A stretch of DNA of 64,000 nucleotides from Cordilura impudica (GCA_963682025.1 OY821517.1:24020620-24084619); one strand, 5' to 3'. Positions 34,481-46,495 are shown, numbered from the stretch's first letter. Program-made: numbers and translations. The notes: generated by a model not told the origin, from the sequence alone.

Positions 34481-34867
34481 TAAGTGCATGAAAGAAAAAT
34501 TAGATATTCTGAAACTTGCTAACATAAACTCGTTTCTTGTAATTCTGCATTCAAAATGAGTTAAATAATTATATAAAGCGATCAATATATTTGAATTTTA
34601 ACGAATGTAAATCTAGTAAAGATCAAAGAAAAGTGTGAAAAATTATCTCCAATACATAAACAAGTACAATAATGATAAGCCAGTAGTAAATGCATGCAAT
34701 AAAAGATGTGAATCATAAAAGTTGCCATTCATCGCGACCTCTAAATATTGTCCCATTGAGCCAATTTATGGTATGCACATATATTTTAGTAAAAGAAACA
34801 AAATGAAGCTGGTGGAGAAAGTATTGGACTATACTTTTACTTTTCCATACAAGCGTGGGCCACCCTA

Positions 34868-35704
34868 ACGTACATATATATCTGTGGTCACAAGCGATAA
34901 CCGCCTAGGTCGACTCAAGAACGATTTGAGTTATGTATGCTATCATATTCTACTAAAAACGCTTTATATTTACGTGAAATCCCAGTTTGTCTAACACTGT
35001 TAAAAAGTTGTTAATGAAAACATTCTGACCTGAGTCGTTATGAAGATACATTACATTTATATAAAAAGTTATTTTTCTCAAAAGCATGATTTTCGACTTA
35101 AGCGGTTAATGCTTGTGACCATAGAAATGTAGGTGCTATTAATGAAAAGAAAGTAGCATTTATTTATAAATGCGCCAGAAGTTTAATTTGAGAATTTGAA
35201 AAAAAAAACATAAATTTTTTAGTTACACAATTTATCAAAATGTCCAAAATATTATAATAATTGAAAGTAAAATTCATATAATGCAAATGTATGGAAAAAC
35301 TTAATTATTTTACCTGTTTTTTTTAAAGCAATCCCCCCCATTCCTTTAAACATAAAACTCGTAGTTGATTTGTAGAGATCTTTAAGTATTAACGGGAAAC
35401 TTTAAACACGTTTGTTAGTTTTGATGGAACTCAATTTTTATTCTAATAAAGTGAGAAAAAAATACCAACATGTGAAAGTGGCACAAAAAATTCTGGCCAT
35501 TTGTTACGTGTGAGTTATTCATGAATGATCCTAATTTAAAAAAATTTTTTTTTCACAGATTATAACTTTTTGACGGACATTTTCGAATAGTGTAAGTTGT
35601 GAATGTAAAAAATTAGTTCTGTAACATCTGGACATCGATAGTGCAGACATGTAAAAGCAAGCTGAAAATGGATATGCTTAGCAAGAGAGGGTAACAAGCG
35701 TATA
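34868..35704. other. non-coding
   Basis: AT-rich, no gene recognised. The junction to the next element near 35705 has no visible terminus. Confidence 0.5.
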
Positions 35705-36184
35705 TGCAAAACTCCTTTTTCACGTTTAAAAAATTTTCTTAAACAAAATTTAAAAAAAGGGATTTGCCGCTTTAAGGTTTTGTTAAGTGCATGAATTTTT
35801 TTTTATTTTTTCACAAATGTCCCCAAGCTAGTAAGACAATTTATTCAAAAAACTTAAATATGTTCTAAGCACTGTTGAATTTTTAGATGTGACGCTTAAA
35901 ATATAATAAACAAATGTGCAGATCATCCATGCCAAAAGTTTGGAATAAATCGAACAACGTTAAGCCATTCCTTGGCGAAGCCAAACTTTGAATTTTGGCA
36001 TGTTTAAAAAAAAGTAAATTCTGAAAAAATAATATATTGTCCTAGTAAACTAGACATTGGGAAATAAAATTCTGCTATATTTTGCGAAAAATTACCCTTA
36101 TGTGCTCATAGAAAATTTGATCTCCCAGAAAATTTGATCAATATTGATTTGAGCAATTTGAGGTCCCAGAAAACTAAAAACTGT

Positions 36185-36420
36185 TTCAGCTGTTTTAGTA
36201 TTTCGGCAGAATTTTTATTATTTCATCCATACACGTTGGAATCTAATGGGGATTTTAAAATAAGCCACAATTTCAGCAAGAAATTATTTGTAGTAAACAA
36301 TACTGCCGAAAGAGGCGTTAAATTCATAAAAATTTAAATAAAGTGTTAACAAAAACTGAAGAAGAAAAGCAGTGTTTACTGCAGATAGTAGAATCATACA
36401 AAAAACAATATCATTCCTGA
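36185..36420 (+). pseudogene. transposase-like C-terminus of element 3
   Basis: Reads FSISAEFLLFHPYTLESNG, then KKLFVVNNTAERGVKFIK, a one-base shift near 36336, and LTKTEEEKQCLLQIVES, ending at a stop at 36418-36420. It covers the same block as 20580-20716 and 31964-32308 and extends further upstream than element 1 does. About 75 codons remain. Confidence 0.8.
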
Positions 36421-36556
36421 ACAAAGTCAAGTTTATTTTAACAAAGTTGTGTTATAGTGCAACACACTATAACGAAAACCTTCAAGGATTTGTGCACAAT
36501 ATTACACACACTGTACGCCTCCAACTGTTATTTTCCAAGAGCGTAAGAAGTTCCAT

Positions 36557-37045
36557 ATGTCAACGCAAATGGATGGTGAATCATGTGCCGAAAGGTTTTC
36601 GCGAGTTAAAACTCTTGCCTTGAATTGCAAATTTGGTTCAAATTTACACGCAATCACCCTAAATCAGTTTGTGATTGGTTCACGACACCAAATATTTAAC
36701 AAATTATGCGAAGAGTCCGAGAACCTGTCATGCGAAGAAGCACTCAGACGAGCAATGATAGTCGAGACAAAAACAGCAACAAAATCCAACAGCATCAACG
36801 AGAGCAGCGTTAATTATGTGAAGTGCAACAACAACAAAAGTTATAAGAAGTCTAAAGGCGAAAGCAACAACGATAAAAGCAGCAAAATTTCTGAGAAAAA
36901 CGATCGTTCAGCTAAGAAGCCATGCAAATTGCGGATGGAAGAATCGGTGTGGAAAAATAGGATATTTCATATATATTTGCCGAACTTCGTCGCAGAAAAG
37001 TACAAATTATGTATCGAATTATGTTGGCAATACCGACAACAATAA
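36557..37045 (+). pseudogene. gypsy gag, C-terminal part
   Basis: MSTQMDGESCAERFSRVKTL and LNQFVIGSRHQIFNKLCEE match the retroelement Gag (capsid) type, followed by a Lys/Ser/Asn-rich linker and a cysteine-containing tail that would be the zinc knuckle. A frameshift near 36940 separates it from the protease frame. Gag forms the particle in which reverse transcription takes place. The N-terminus is absent. Confidence 0.75.
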
Positions 37046-37099
37046 CGTTATTAATGTTTTTGATTATTCAATATTTAGCGTTTCTAATGATAAGTCAAA

Positions 37100-37713
37100 A
37101 AAACGTATATTCTCCAACTGTCATTATTGATGGCGTTACGATGACTGCGGCATGCGACACAGGTGCACCTTGCACTTTGATACCAGAAAGTTTTCTACAA
37201 CAACACAAAATTGAACGACCACATCGAAAAGGCAATGTACCATATTTTGACTACAGCGTAGATCGTATCGAGATTCTCGGTGGGTACAACGCACCAGTAA
37301 CGTATAGTGGCAAGACCAAAGATATTGTAATTGTTGTTTCCAAATGGAATTGTCCGCCATTACTAGGTCGAACATCTTTGAGGGCATTTAGTTTTGAGCT
37401 TGTACAAATAAACACGATAAGCAATACAATTGAAAATAATGAAAAATTCTTGTACGCACTAAAGAATGAGTTTTCAGACGTATTCAATAATAAAATCGGC
37501 AAACATAGTCTTGGCACTGTGTCTTTATCAGTTTTTAGAGAAGCTAAACCAATTTTTCTAAAGCTGCGACCACTGCCGTTCGCGTGGAAAATGAAAATAG
37601 CACAGGATATCCTTGAGCTTTGTGAAAATTCCGTGTGTGGAACTCAATTAGTGCCGGTGCTAAAACCAAACGGTGGTTTACGCATTTGTGGATTACTAGA
37701 CCACAATAAATAA
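37100..37713 (+). pseudogene. gypsy protease and start of RT
   Basis: In one open frame: TVIIDGVTMTAACDTGAPCT with the aspartic-protease DTGA motif (about 37130-37170), then LLGRTSLRAF, the usual end of the protease domain. The spacer and the RT start follow, with FLKLRPLPFAWK and LVPVLKPNGGLRICG. It ends in a stop at 37711 where the RT frame shifts. The protease would mature the polyprotein. The DTGA site itself is intact. Confidence 0.85.
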
Positions 37714-38270
37714 ATATTTAACTGATGTAAAGTATCCTTTACCTCGGATAGATGAAATTTTTGCGGCATTAGAGGATAGTGAAGTTTTTATTAAATTAGA
37801 CATGGCTAACGCATACAATCAATTAGCTCTTGATGAAGAAAGTCAGCATCTGTGTGCGTGGAGCACACATTTGGGAACACTAAGGGTAAAACGCTTACCT
37901 TTTTGGAATAAAATCTGCTTCTGCTATATTCCAAAGAACGATAGAAAGTTTATTGAGGGGGATTTACAATGTAGTTGTGTACCAAGATGACATCACAGTT
38001 ACAGGGAAAAATATACGTGAGCATGTTGACACATTAAAGTTAGTCTTTCCTAGATCAAAATCCGCGAATCTTACATTGAATGCGCGCAAGTGCATGTTTT
38101 TTCAATCGAAAATATCCTTTTTTTTTTGTCCTTTTTGAAATTCTCAATAGATAAGAATGGTTTAACCAAAACTGATGAACGCATATCTTGCATAAAAAAT
38201 GCAAAGCCTCCAGCCAACATTCAAGAGCTGTTAGCATTTAACAGGATGGTTAACTTCTGTTCAAAATCGT
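37714..38270 (+). pseudogene. gypsy reverse transcriptase core, frameshifted
   Basis: KYPLPRIDEIFAALEDSEVF, IKLDMANAYNQLALDEES (catalytic Asp at about 37800), then the VVVYQDDITVTG motif (YQDD, near 37978) in another frame, and LNARKCMFFQSKISF near 38075. A T-run at 38117-38127 causes a further shift. Then ISCIKNAKPPANIQELLAF follows, the connection-domain motif. The catalytic residues are visible but lie in different frames. Confidence 0.85.
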
Positions 38271-38720
38271 TTGTTATTAAAAAGTTAATGGAACTATTTT
38301 GTCGACTTGGATTAGTCGATACAGTAGTGAGCGCCAACGGACGTCAGTTCACGTCAGATGATTTCAAAAATGTTATGCCCCTGGTCATCCTGCAATGAAC
38401 GGGCAGGCTGAAAATTTAGTAAAAATCTTAAAAAAATCCATCTTTGCTAATCTTAAAGCTAATCAATGTGCTGATATTGAGACTATAGTTAATCGTTTCT
38501 TAATCGCTTATAGAGGTGAATCACCAGGAAAAATATATTTTGGTAGAAATTTAAAACTCGTTTTTCGTTAATTAAGTCGCCTCTTGTTAAGGAAAAAATA
38601 TTCCAATCTCAAACTAAAAGTGCTACAACCTATAATGGCAAACGAAATATTGAATTTCGTAAAGGACAAAAGGTTCTAGATAAAAGACAAAGTTGTAAGA
38701 GCCAATTTTGGGAGGGGCAT
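38271..38720 (+). pseudogene. gypsy integrase, C-terminal half of the core
   Basis: LFCRLGLVDTVVSANGRQFT (DNGxQFT region with the Asp replaced by Ala in SANG), then GHPAMNGQAEN, with the conserved Glu in AEN, and the IVNRFLIAYRG block. RNase H, the zinc-binding domain and the first integrase acid are missing: the sequence jumps from the RT connection region straight into mid-integrase, an internal deletion. Confidence 0.85.
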
Positions 38721-39512
38721 GTTGAGTATCTCATATTTAATTATATGGCAACGTTCGCACTAAAAGTGCTACCTATGTATATTAGATTAAGAGGAAGAAA
38801 AAGGAACTAAAAGACACTTGAATTTTAGCTCATCAAAGTGACATGAACTCTTGCGTCTTTATTAAGATATATTCTTTTGGTGATTAAAAAATCACACAAA
38901 GTATTTAGAAAGATTACATTTGCTGAACATTTCACAAAAATCAAATTTTTCTCGAAATCCACAAAACACAAATCATTGAAAAAAAAAAAATCTAGTGGAT
39001 GGACTTATCTAAAAACTCACACAATTAAACTTTAACATGTATTTAATAAAACCTTAGAGTGCCAGATAATTTTTTTTAAATTTTGTTTAACAAAATTTTT
39101 TAAAACTTGAAAATGAGTTTTCAAAACTTTATCAAAAAAATTACCCATTTTTGGTCTCATTGCGCAATAGGTTAACAATGTGGAAATAAAACAATACTTC
39201 ACATCTGAGTGCTTATAAGTACAGATACCAAAAAAAAAGAAAAAATTTGGTTTACTGAATTTCTCAAAGTTGAAGAAAAAAGTGCCATCAAATTTCATGA
39301 CCTAGTATTTTTTGGCACAAAATGTTATCTGGGGCATTTGCTATATCTTGGCGTGGTTTTATTCGATTTTGTAGTTATAAAGCTTTTTGAAAACCAAGTT
39401 AATACTGAAATCGATTCATGTAACAACTTGTCGAAAAAATTAAACTGTAGAATGAAGTTTTCGTAAAGTCTGAAAAAAAGTCATATTTTCGCCATATAAA
39501 AACACTTCGGGT

Positions 39513-39994
39513 ACTTTGGGACAAACTAGGCACCATAAGGCTCCGTCGGATCGGGTTAAAAATGGAGACCGCATTTATGACAACAAACCTCAAATTTTGC
39601 GACAAGTCTAATGTATATACAAAATTCTTAATGTATGCAAAATCCGAAAAGTGAAGAGATCGTATATCATCGTATATATTTTTAATTGAATCATTTTACT
39701 AAACAAGCGAATGAAACAAATGAAAAGAAAATCTAAATTTTTCACACAAAATTCAAACAAATGTCACAACACTAACTGTGAACTAAGTTATAAAAAAAGA
39801 GTTACATAAAATTTAAATTTTTTCGAGTCGCTAGCTTTAAAGATACAAAAGTTAGGGTTGAATTTCAAAGGAAACGTTGGAAATGTGACTGAAGGAAATT
39901 TAAGGTAAATGAAATATTTTTTGTTTGTCAGATTTATCGTAATTTTTCAGACATATTGCAATTACTACTTTAATTAATATGCAATTTTAATTTT
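39513..39994. other. non-coding
   Basis: No gene recognised. Confidence 0.5.
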
Positions 39995-40229
39995 GTTTAA
40001 ATGGTGCGTGGTAAAGAAGAAGAAAGCATATATTTCAAAAATTCATAACTGCACTGTATTCTTAATCGGATCGGTTTCTGGCATTTCAGCCTTCATCAGC
40101 GATTTATTGAACATTGTGATAATTGTTATGTTTTAATTGAATAGATTGTTTCTATATGAAAATTTTTTCTACTTAGGGCGGCCGTGAGGTTTTGAACCAT
40201 GAACCTTCTTTACCACGCACCATTTAAAC
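39995..40229. repeat. 235-bp element with 25-bp perfect inverted ends
   Basis: The left end is GTTTAAATGGTGCGTGGTAA plus AGAAG; its exact reverse complement is at 40205-40229, 25 of 25 bases. The interior has no coding sequence. It looks like a small non-autonomous element; no clear target duplication. Confidence 0.8.
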
Positions 40230-41420
40230 GAAATATTTTTAATTTTTTTTTTTAATAACTTTAAAACTTTCTTTTACGCTTAAAATTACCACTAGGTAAA
40301 TGTATTATGTTGCTATACCAAAATACGCTTAGCTCAATAAGCTTTGTGACTAAAGTATAATTTGATGGTCATATTTTCACATAAATCATCATTATTATAT
40401 GAAATTAGTTAAAAAAAAAAACATTGTTTGTGTTTGGAAATCTTACATTAAATTAAATTAATACGCTTTATGAGCCATTATCAAAATGTTTACTGTACAT
40501 TTAACTAAGGGTCATGCAGATGAAAACTCAAAAAAGGAACTTATAATATATTGCTTAATTGAGAATGAAATTGATATTCCATAGTCAAAAGCTTTACCAA
40601 TATTTGAGTCTTTTGTGGACGATGAACCAAAAATTTTACTTTTTCAAGTGTTTAAGGTCAATAATCTTGACAAAAGTATTTCTCAATTATAAACGTCAAA
40701 CATTTCCTACTTCAAAGAAGATTAAAGAACTTTCATCACTTAACCTAAATCGTTCATCAGTTCCTTTATTATTCAATAATCAATTAAATACCATCGTAGA
40801 TGTTTTACTTATGTACATATGTGTGGTTACGATTATGGATGTAAAGTGCAATATAAGCAAACACCAATAAAGCCCGAGTATAAAGCATTCAACTATGAGT
40901 GAACAACAGCGTGGTTGGAATTTAGAGAATTCATCGTTTTTGGAAATCTTATATTCAGGCATGTTACAAAAACAAATTCCTATCAAAAGTGCAATTAAAA
41001 CTGTTTTTGGCTTCTTTATAAAACTTAAACAAAAAAATAATACTTGTATGAAACCAATTTCAATTTGCTAAGTGGAATTCTTATTTTAAGTAGCATAGTA
41101 CCAAAAAATTATTGATTTATTTAGCTTTCAAAAATATACAGATTCAATCTTTAAAATAAATTTTATTACCAATTTAAAAGATGCCGAAATAGACAAAAAA
41201 GTCTTAAACGTAAAATTGCCACCTTTTTATTTGGTACAAAATAATAGATAATTCTAAAAAATACAACACTGACAGCAAAAAAGAGAAGCAAAATAAACAA
41301 AAAAAAAAAGAATAAATAAGAAATGTACGTATTAGAATATTTAAGATCTAGTAAATGTAACGTTGGCATTTAGTGCAATTATAGAACGTAAAAAACGAAC
41401 CAGCATGTTGCTGTGTAAAA
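40230..41420. other. non-coding
   Basis: AT-rich. A ~100-codon plus-strand frame at 40565-40870 is not recognised and shows no motif. Confidence 0.5.
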
Positions 41421-41582
41421 TTAACCAAACTTTATCAGCTGTTCACAAATGTCACGTACAAACGTATCAAAAATCTATTTTCCATAGATTGGAACGTTCC
41501 GGTTACGTGACAGTTGAGTTCGGTAACTACTCTAAATGCTTTTTCATGTAACAGAAAAAAACCAGCTGACACGTTTGGTTAA
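41421..41582. repeat. small inverted-repeat element
   Basis: TTAACCAAACTTTATCAGCT at 41421 faces CAGCTGACACGTTTGGTTAA at 41563, an imperfect ~20-bp inverted pair about 160 bp apart. Non-coding, MITE-like. Confidence 0.6.
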
Positions 41583-41749
41583 GGTTACGCGTGCCTAACT
41601 ATGCCCTTATACTTAATTTTTTTTTTTTTAACTTCTTTATTGTTAAAGGGGAAAAACATCGAAGTTCAGAATAGGAAATGGTTTTTGTTGAATTCATGGA
41701 GTACCATCAAGATTTAGCTAGGGTAAACGTGAAATGAGATTGGGTCGTT

Positions 41750-43067
41750 GTGACAGAGCAATTAAATTATTTTATTCGGTTTCATTACCCTTATTTATCC
41801 CCCTTTATCCTGATTACCGTTGCCAGGGCTTTCTTTTGCACCACTATGTGTAGTGGGCTTTGGTCCAAGAGTATTTCCAGTGATGCCGTTGGGCACGTCC
41901 TCATTGCACCCCTTATCCCAATACACGCTAGGCTTTGTATCCTAATTAACTCCATTTGAGTTGATTTTAGCTCTGTCCTTTTGGCCCACGCAATAGCTCC
42001 ATAGGTCACGATAGGACGGACCAGCATGGAGTACATCCAGTATAGGATGCTGGGATTACATCTCTAGGTTCAACACGCTACCTTTCTACATATCATTGTA
42101 GCACGCTTGGCTTTCTCCGTAATATGGTTGACATGTCCCTTCGATGTAAACTTGCTATCTGGTACTATGCCCAGATATTTCACCTCTGTCTTTGGTTCGA
42201 TGACTTCTCCCAAAATTTGAATTGCCTTCCATCTTGGAAGTTTCCTTCTCCTTGTAAATGTGGTCTTTGTCGGATTGATGTTCAGTCCTGTTGCCTTACA
42301 CCATTGACAGATAATTCTCAGCCCTCTTTGCACAATGTCACAAAGGGTTTCTCGAATTTGCCTCTTGCTGTTATGACTATACCGTCCGCGTAGCCTTGAC
42401 ATTCTATACCTGCTTCCGACAGTTCCATTAATAATTCGTCAACAACCATACTCCACATTAAGGGGCGAAAGAACTCCTCCCTGTGGGTATCCTCTGGTTG
42501 TGTTGACGGCTATGGTTTCCCCTTCTACTGATGTTTCTGCTGATCTCGTGTTGAGAACTTCTACCATCCATATTGATGTCACTGAATCTACTCCTCTTCG
42601 GTTTAATGCCCTTTCTATAACATCGTGTGAAGTGTTATCAAAGACTCCTTCTATATATAGGAAGGCACAGACGGCCATTTCTTTCTCATCTAGTGATTTT
42701 TGAATAGTTCCCACTAGGTTGGTAAGAGCGGTCTCTGTTGATCTGCCCGCTCAATACGCATGCTGGTTTCGATGCAAAGGCATCTGTTGCAATATCCCAC
42801 ATCTTAGATGGCCACGGCTTTTTAAATTGTCTTCAACATGAAAGATGTTAGGCTTATTGGGCTGAAGGATTTTGGATGTCCAGTATCTTTCTTTCCTACT
42901 TTGGGTATGAACACCACTTTTGCCCCCCTACATGCCTCTGGTATGTACCCCCAAGGCCAAGCTGTTATGCCCGATATTTATTAATAATGGTAATATTTCC
43001 TTTAACCCCTATGTAACAGGGCAGGAAAAATACCATCGGTTCCGGGGGACTTGTAGGGTTAAAAGGT
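41750..43067 (-). pseudogene. LINE reverse transcriptase, 3' part
   Basis: From the 5' side: a PGTDGIFPALL motif near 43040, then FLYIEGVFDNTSHDVIERAL (RT block with the catalytic Asp changed in LYIEG, where FLDIEGAFD is usual), TTRGYPQGGVLSPL, then a YADG motif at 42381-42392 where YADD is required, then GLNINPTKTTF, KYLGI and LVRPIVTYGAIAW, and a C-terminal QMELIRIQSLACIGIRGAM. Frameshifts and stops are frequent. Two active-site acids are lost, so it is a dead copy. The block wording fits the LOA/R1/I group of fly LINEs. Confidence 0.85.
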
Positions 43068-43075
43068 GCCTAAAG
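43068..43075. repeat. hAT target-site duplication, left
   Basis: GCCTAAAG, identical to 46645-46652. Confidence 0.95.
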
Positions 43076-43139
43076 CAGGGACCGTAATTATTATGAGTTT
43101 TATAATAAAAATTACACAATAATGATTATATTATGAGTT

Positions 43140-43300
43140 TTAAGGATTTCTTCAATGGTAATGATTATTTTTGAGTAATATTAATAAAAATCAGCCATAA
43201 TCATTATTTTTGAGCAAAAAGAATAAAACTCAAAAGTAATCATTATTTATGATTTTTATTTTTTTCGCTCAAAATAAAACTCACTTTCAATTTATGACTT
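43140..43300. repeat. hAT subterminal repeat, left
   Basis: Inverse of about 46345-46495, with several copies of AATGATTATTTTTGAG in both orientations, likely transposase-binding sites. Confidence 0.8.
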
Positions 43301-43431
43301 TTTTTTTGAGGTTTTTTACCAACATAGTTGCATATTCTCATAAAACAAATCCAGAGGAACCAACCAAGGTGAAAAAAATTATTAAAAATTATTTCATAAG
43401 TTTTTTTTTAATCAATTTTATTTGGTTTTAA

Positions 43432-45376
43432 TTATTTATTAATTAATTTTACAAAAAGTAATTTCGCCAACGACTCGTCTGATAGGTTGCATCTTTGATC
43501 CGTTAGCATTGTTTTTAATGCAGAAAAGGATCTTTCAACACTCACTTGTGTGGCAGGAACAGAGTGCACCACTTTGGCCAACTGGTACAGACAGGGGTAT
43601 TGAAATTTTTTTTCCTCCCAGTACTTCATAATATTTTTGTTTGGACAAACTGGCTTTGGACAATAGTTGTAAATTTCAGAATAGCCTTTCTGTAACTCCT
43701 CAGTGTGCCAACCATCTTCTGTTTCCTCATCGGAAGCTACCTCAATTGTGTTGAGATACTCGTTCAAGAGGGAGCAGGTGTTCGAATCCTGCGAAAGTAA
43801 TGCGCTCTCTGCGTCGAATGATGTCGATGCCTTCGGGCTATTTGAGCAGGGCTCAGGTATTGGATTAATCTGAAATATATATATAAATTTGTGTTTGCGT
43901 TAGTTCTAAGATAAATTTACTTACGATTTCTTTCAAATCTATTATTTGTAGTAATAGCTGCTTAAGCTGTGCTCTGGCGAGCATAAGGCTTATCGGTTTT
44001 TGCAGCAATATTCTTCTTATTCGTGGATCCAAGTAGATGCTGCAAATGACCACGTTACCCCCCAATAAGCTGTCTTCTCTTTCTTGGATGCACTGTCCCA
44101 AAGCGTGGCTCAGAGATGTTTTTGTTGCTGCGACAGTGAGCTTAAGCTCTAACCACAGCTTATAAAAATCACCCATGAATAATTGACAACTTTGCAATTT
44201 CTCAGTTGCTATATAAGCCGGTTCCAAAGTTTCTATAAGGCTTTTTAAATCCACCCACTCAGCTCAGTAAGTTTCATAGAATTTTTAAGGTGCCTTTCAC
44301 AAAAATCCTCGAACTTTTAGAGTGTGTTCAACATATGATATGTTGAATTCCAACGAGTTGCAACATCAAGCACTGGTTGCGGTAATGACTCGTCCATTAT
44401 CAAATACCTTTCATGGTAAAAAAAAAGAATAATTAATAAATAATAACAATAGTATGTAAAATTACACACCTATAAGACGGCGTTCTTAAAACTTTCACAA
44501 TTTTCCGCGCTTTTTCAATGAAATTAACTGATTCCAAGCGTTGAAAAAAGTCTTTTACAGCAAGTTGCAGTGTATGTGCTGCACATTTGATGGACCTGAT
44601 TGAATTAATTTTTATATTCTTAACCAGCTCTTCATCATCCAAATCTTCTTCAGCTACTATTTCACAGTCATCAAGAACTTCGCATTCATTCAATAGCTCC
44701 ACTGCTTTAATCATATTTCTACCATTGTCAGTGGTGATGGTATAAATTTGATTTTTACTTATGTTGAAATCGTTTAATATCGACTGAATTTGAACACGGA
44801 AATTTTGGGATGTATGCGATTTCTTCAGCCCTATAAGGCCCAAAGGATTTATACAAATCGTACCGCTTTTAATAAATTGTATATTTATGCCGAGGATTCC
44901 GCGATTGCATCTTGTGGCAGTGTCCATTTTTAGGCAGAGCATTCTGTTTTTGAGTGTGTCTACAATTTCCGCTTTAATGGTATTGTACTTTTCCTCTACC
45001 AAGCTCATTATATTTCTAGACGTTACAGCCGGCATATCTAAGCCACTAAATATTTGTGCTGTTAGCGTCTTAAAACCTTTTGAATCTAGGACAGCCAATG
45101 GAAGTTTTTCGGCAGTCACCAGGTCGATGCACGCATTTTTGGCTTCGTTTTGTCCATTGTCACAGAAAACTTGATTTTTTTTTCACTCACTTCGTCATCT
45201 GTGTTTTCGGCCAATTCGCGTTCATATTCACTTTTGTGCTTGGCTTCCAAATGACGTTTCAGATTGCACACATAGTTGCCCGTAAAATTTAATTTGCAAA
45301 TTTTGCATTCAGAAACATTTTTTTCCACGTTGAAATTAAAAAAATTGCGCGGAGTTAAATTTCGCTTGCGACCCAT
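43432..45376 (-). pseudogene. hAT transposase, three exons, lightly damaged
   Basis: Starts ATG at 45376: MGRKRNLTPRNFF, then a BED-type zinc finger (C24, C27, H42, H47). Exon 1 runs to 44470 and includes LKMDTATR (first catalytic Asp) and ITTDNGRNMIKAV (second). Intron 1 is 44408-44469 (62 bp, GTGTGT...AAAG). Exon 2 (44407-43925) has LDVATRWNSTYHML. Intron 2 is 43870-43924 (55 bp, GTAAGT...TTTCAG). Exon 3 ends with TQVSVERSFSALKTM, the hAT dimerisation block with the last catalytic Glu, and a stop at 43432 overlapped by AATAAA. About 608 codons, normal for the family. Defects are a one-base shift near 45140, an in-frame stop after LNTL in exon 2 and a second shift near 44260. All key residues remain, so this was active not long ago. 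Confidence 0.9.
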
Positions 45377-46344
45377 TTCGAAACACGATAAGATTGATCA
45401 CTCGTTTATATTTTTTATTTTAATAACTTTCTTTTATTTATTTAAAGTTTTATTTCAGTATTATTAACAATGTTAAATAATTGTAAATTTTGTTATGTTA
45501 ATTGTCCTTCACTTATTTATTTTAATTTTAATAATTTTAATATTGTGCTCACTTTGGAATATTCCTTATAACTGACCGAGTTAGTAATAGTATTTTACAC
45601 AGCTGTAAACTATATTTTGACGGTATAGATTTACATACCAGCTTTACTATTCTGCATGCTCATTATACATGCATATTAGGGCTATAACCAAATTTTTGGC
45701 ATAGTACCACGAGTTGGGCAATGATGTTTTATTAACGAAAAACATTATCTTAGTTAAATTTGCAGAAAAACTTCACGCACCTAAATCATTTTCTAAATCA
45801 ATTCAAAAATTTTTTTTAACAAGTTATTTTATTTCATATCATAACAAGTTGTTTAACTTCATATACCTACAATGGTTATATTATTAAGAAAAAATCAACA
45901 ACATTACAGCATCATTTAATTATTATTGTAGGATAAAAATTTTAAGTTTAAAGTACGTGTATATTTGCAAAATGGATATACTTATATCCTGTTCAATTTT
46001 TATTGCACGTTCTGTACAAATATTACTGATGGTGCGTGATATTGCCAATTGGTATGCCAGTTGTGATATTATCAAAAAAATTTAAAAAGTTATATGCCTA
46101 ATGCATATGTATGTACATGCGTATGTACATTCATACGTATCTAAGTTCAAAACGACTGTTAGTAATAAAATTAATATATATAAGAACAAATGCAATTTTA
46201 ACAAATATTCAAATTTTGAATTTCAAAACAAGCGCTTAGTAACAAAATTATTAAGTACAAATTATATTATGGGTATTCATGTAGGTGTAAATATATATAC
46301 ATATACATAAAAATATGTAAGTACATCATATATAACGTCGTAAA
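45377..46344. other. 5' non-coding part of the hAT element
   Basis: AT-rich, no coding signal. CATATGTATGTACATG-type runs at about 46103-46130. Presumably holds the transposase promoter, which I cannot locate. Confidence 0.5.
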
Positions 46345-46495
46345 TTGAAAGTGAGTTTTATTTTGAGCGAAAAAAATAAAAATCATAAATAATGATTATT
46401 TTTGAGTTTTATTTTTTTTTGCTCAAAAATAATGATTATGGCTGTTTTTTTTTAATTATTACTCAAAAATAATCATTATCATTGAAGAAAACATA
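46345..46495. repeat. hAT subterminal repeat, right
   Basis: Begins TTGAAAGTGAGTTTTATTTT and carries repeated AATAATGATTAT motifs; inverse of 43140-43300. Confidence 0.8.

Larger units (their letters stand above)
31760..34867 (-). mobile_element. TAGGGTGG element 2, 3.1 kb
   Basis: Ends TAGGGTGGCCCA (31760) and TGGGCCACCCTA (34867), with flanking octamers ACGTCCAT and ACGTACAT that differ at one base, consistent with an 8-bp target duplication. Both ends also share an AATATTTAGAGGTTGCGAT-like block about 100 bp in, also seen in element 1 as ATTTAGAGGT. Inside is one minus-strand transposase-like gene in pieces. Confidence 0.85.
36425..38893 (+). mobile_element. gypsy-type LTR retrotransposon relic, internal part only
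   Basis: Gag, protease, RT and integrase pieces in normal gypsy order but with frameshifts and a large internal deletion. I see no LTR on either side. It sits between the two halves of TAGGGTGG element 3. Confidence 0.85.
35705..39512 (+). mobile_element. TAGGGTGG element 3, truncated and split
   Basis: 35705-36020 matches the left arm of element 1 (for example AAACTCCTTTTT, then TGAATTTTTAGATGTGACGC). 38895-39512 matches its right arm (TTTAGAAAGATTACATTTGC through the TTTCGCCATAT end). Both outer termini are missing. A gypsy-type relic occupies about 36425-38893. The inner right-arm sequence of element 1 has no counterpart here. Confidence 0.75.

Noticed and set aside
40170..40210. B-box-like GGTTTTGAACC as a possible tRNA or SINE promoter
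   Set aside because: No matching A box or cloverleaf; it is part of the 235-bp inverted-repeat element.
43765..43800. tRNA-like T-arm (GCAGGTGTTCGAATCCTGC)
   Set aside because: Lies inside hAT exon 3 in frame and has no acceptor, D or anticodon arms around it.
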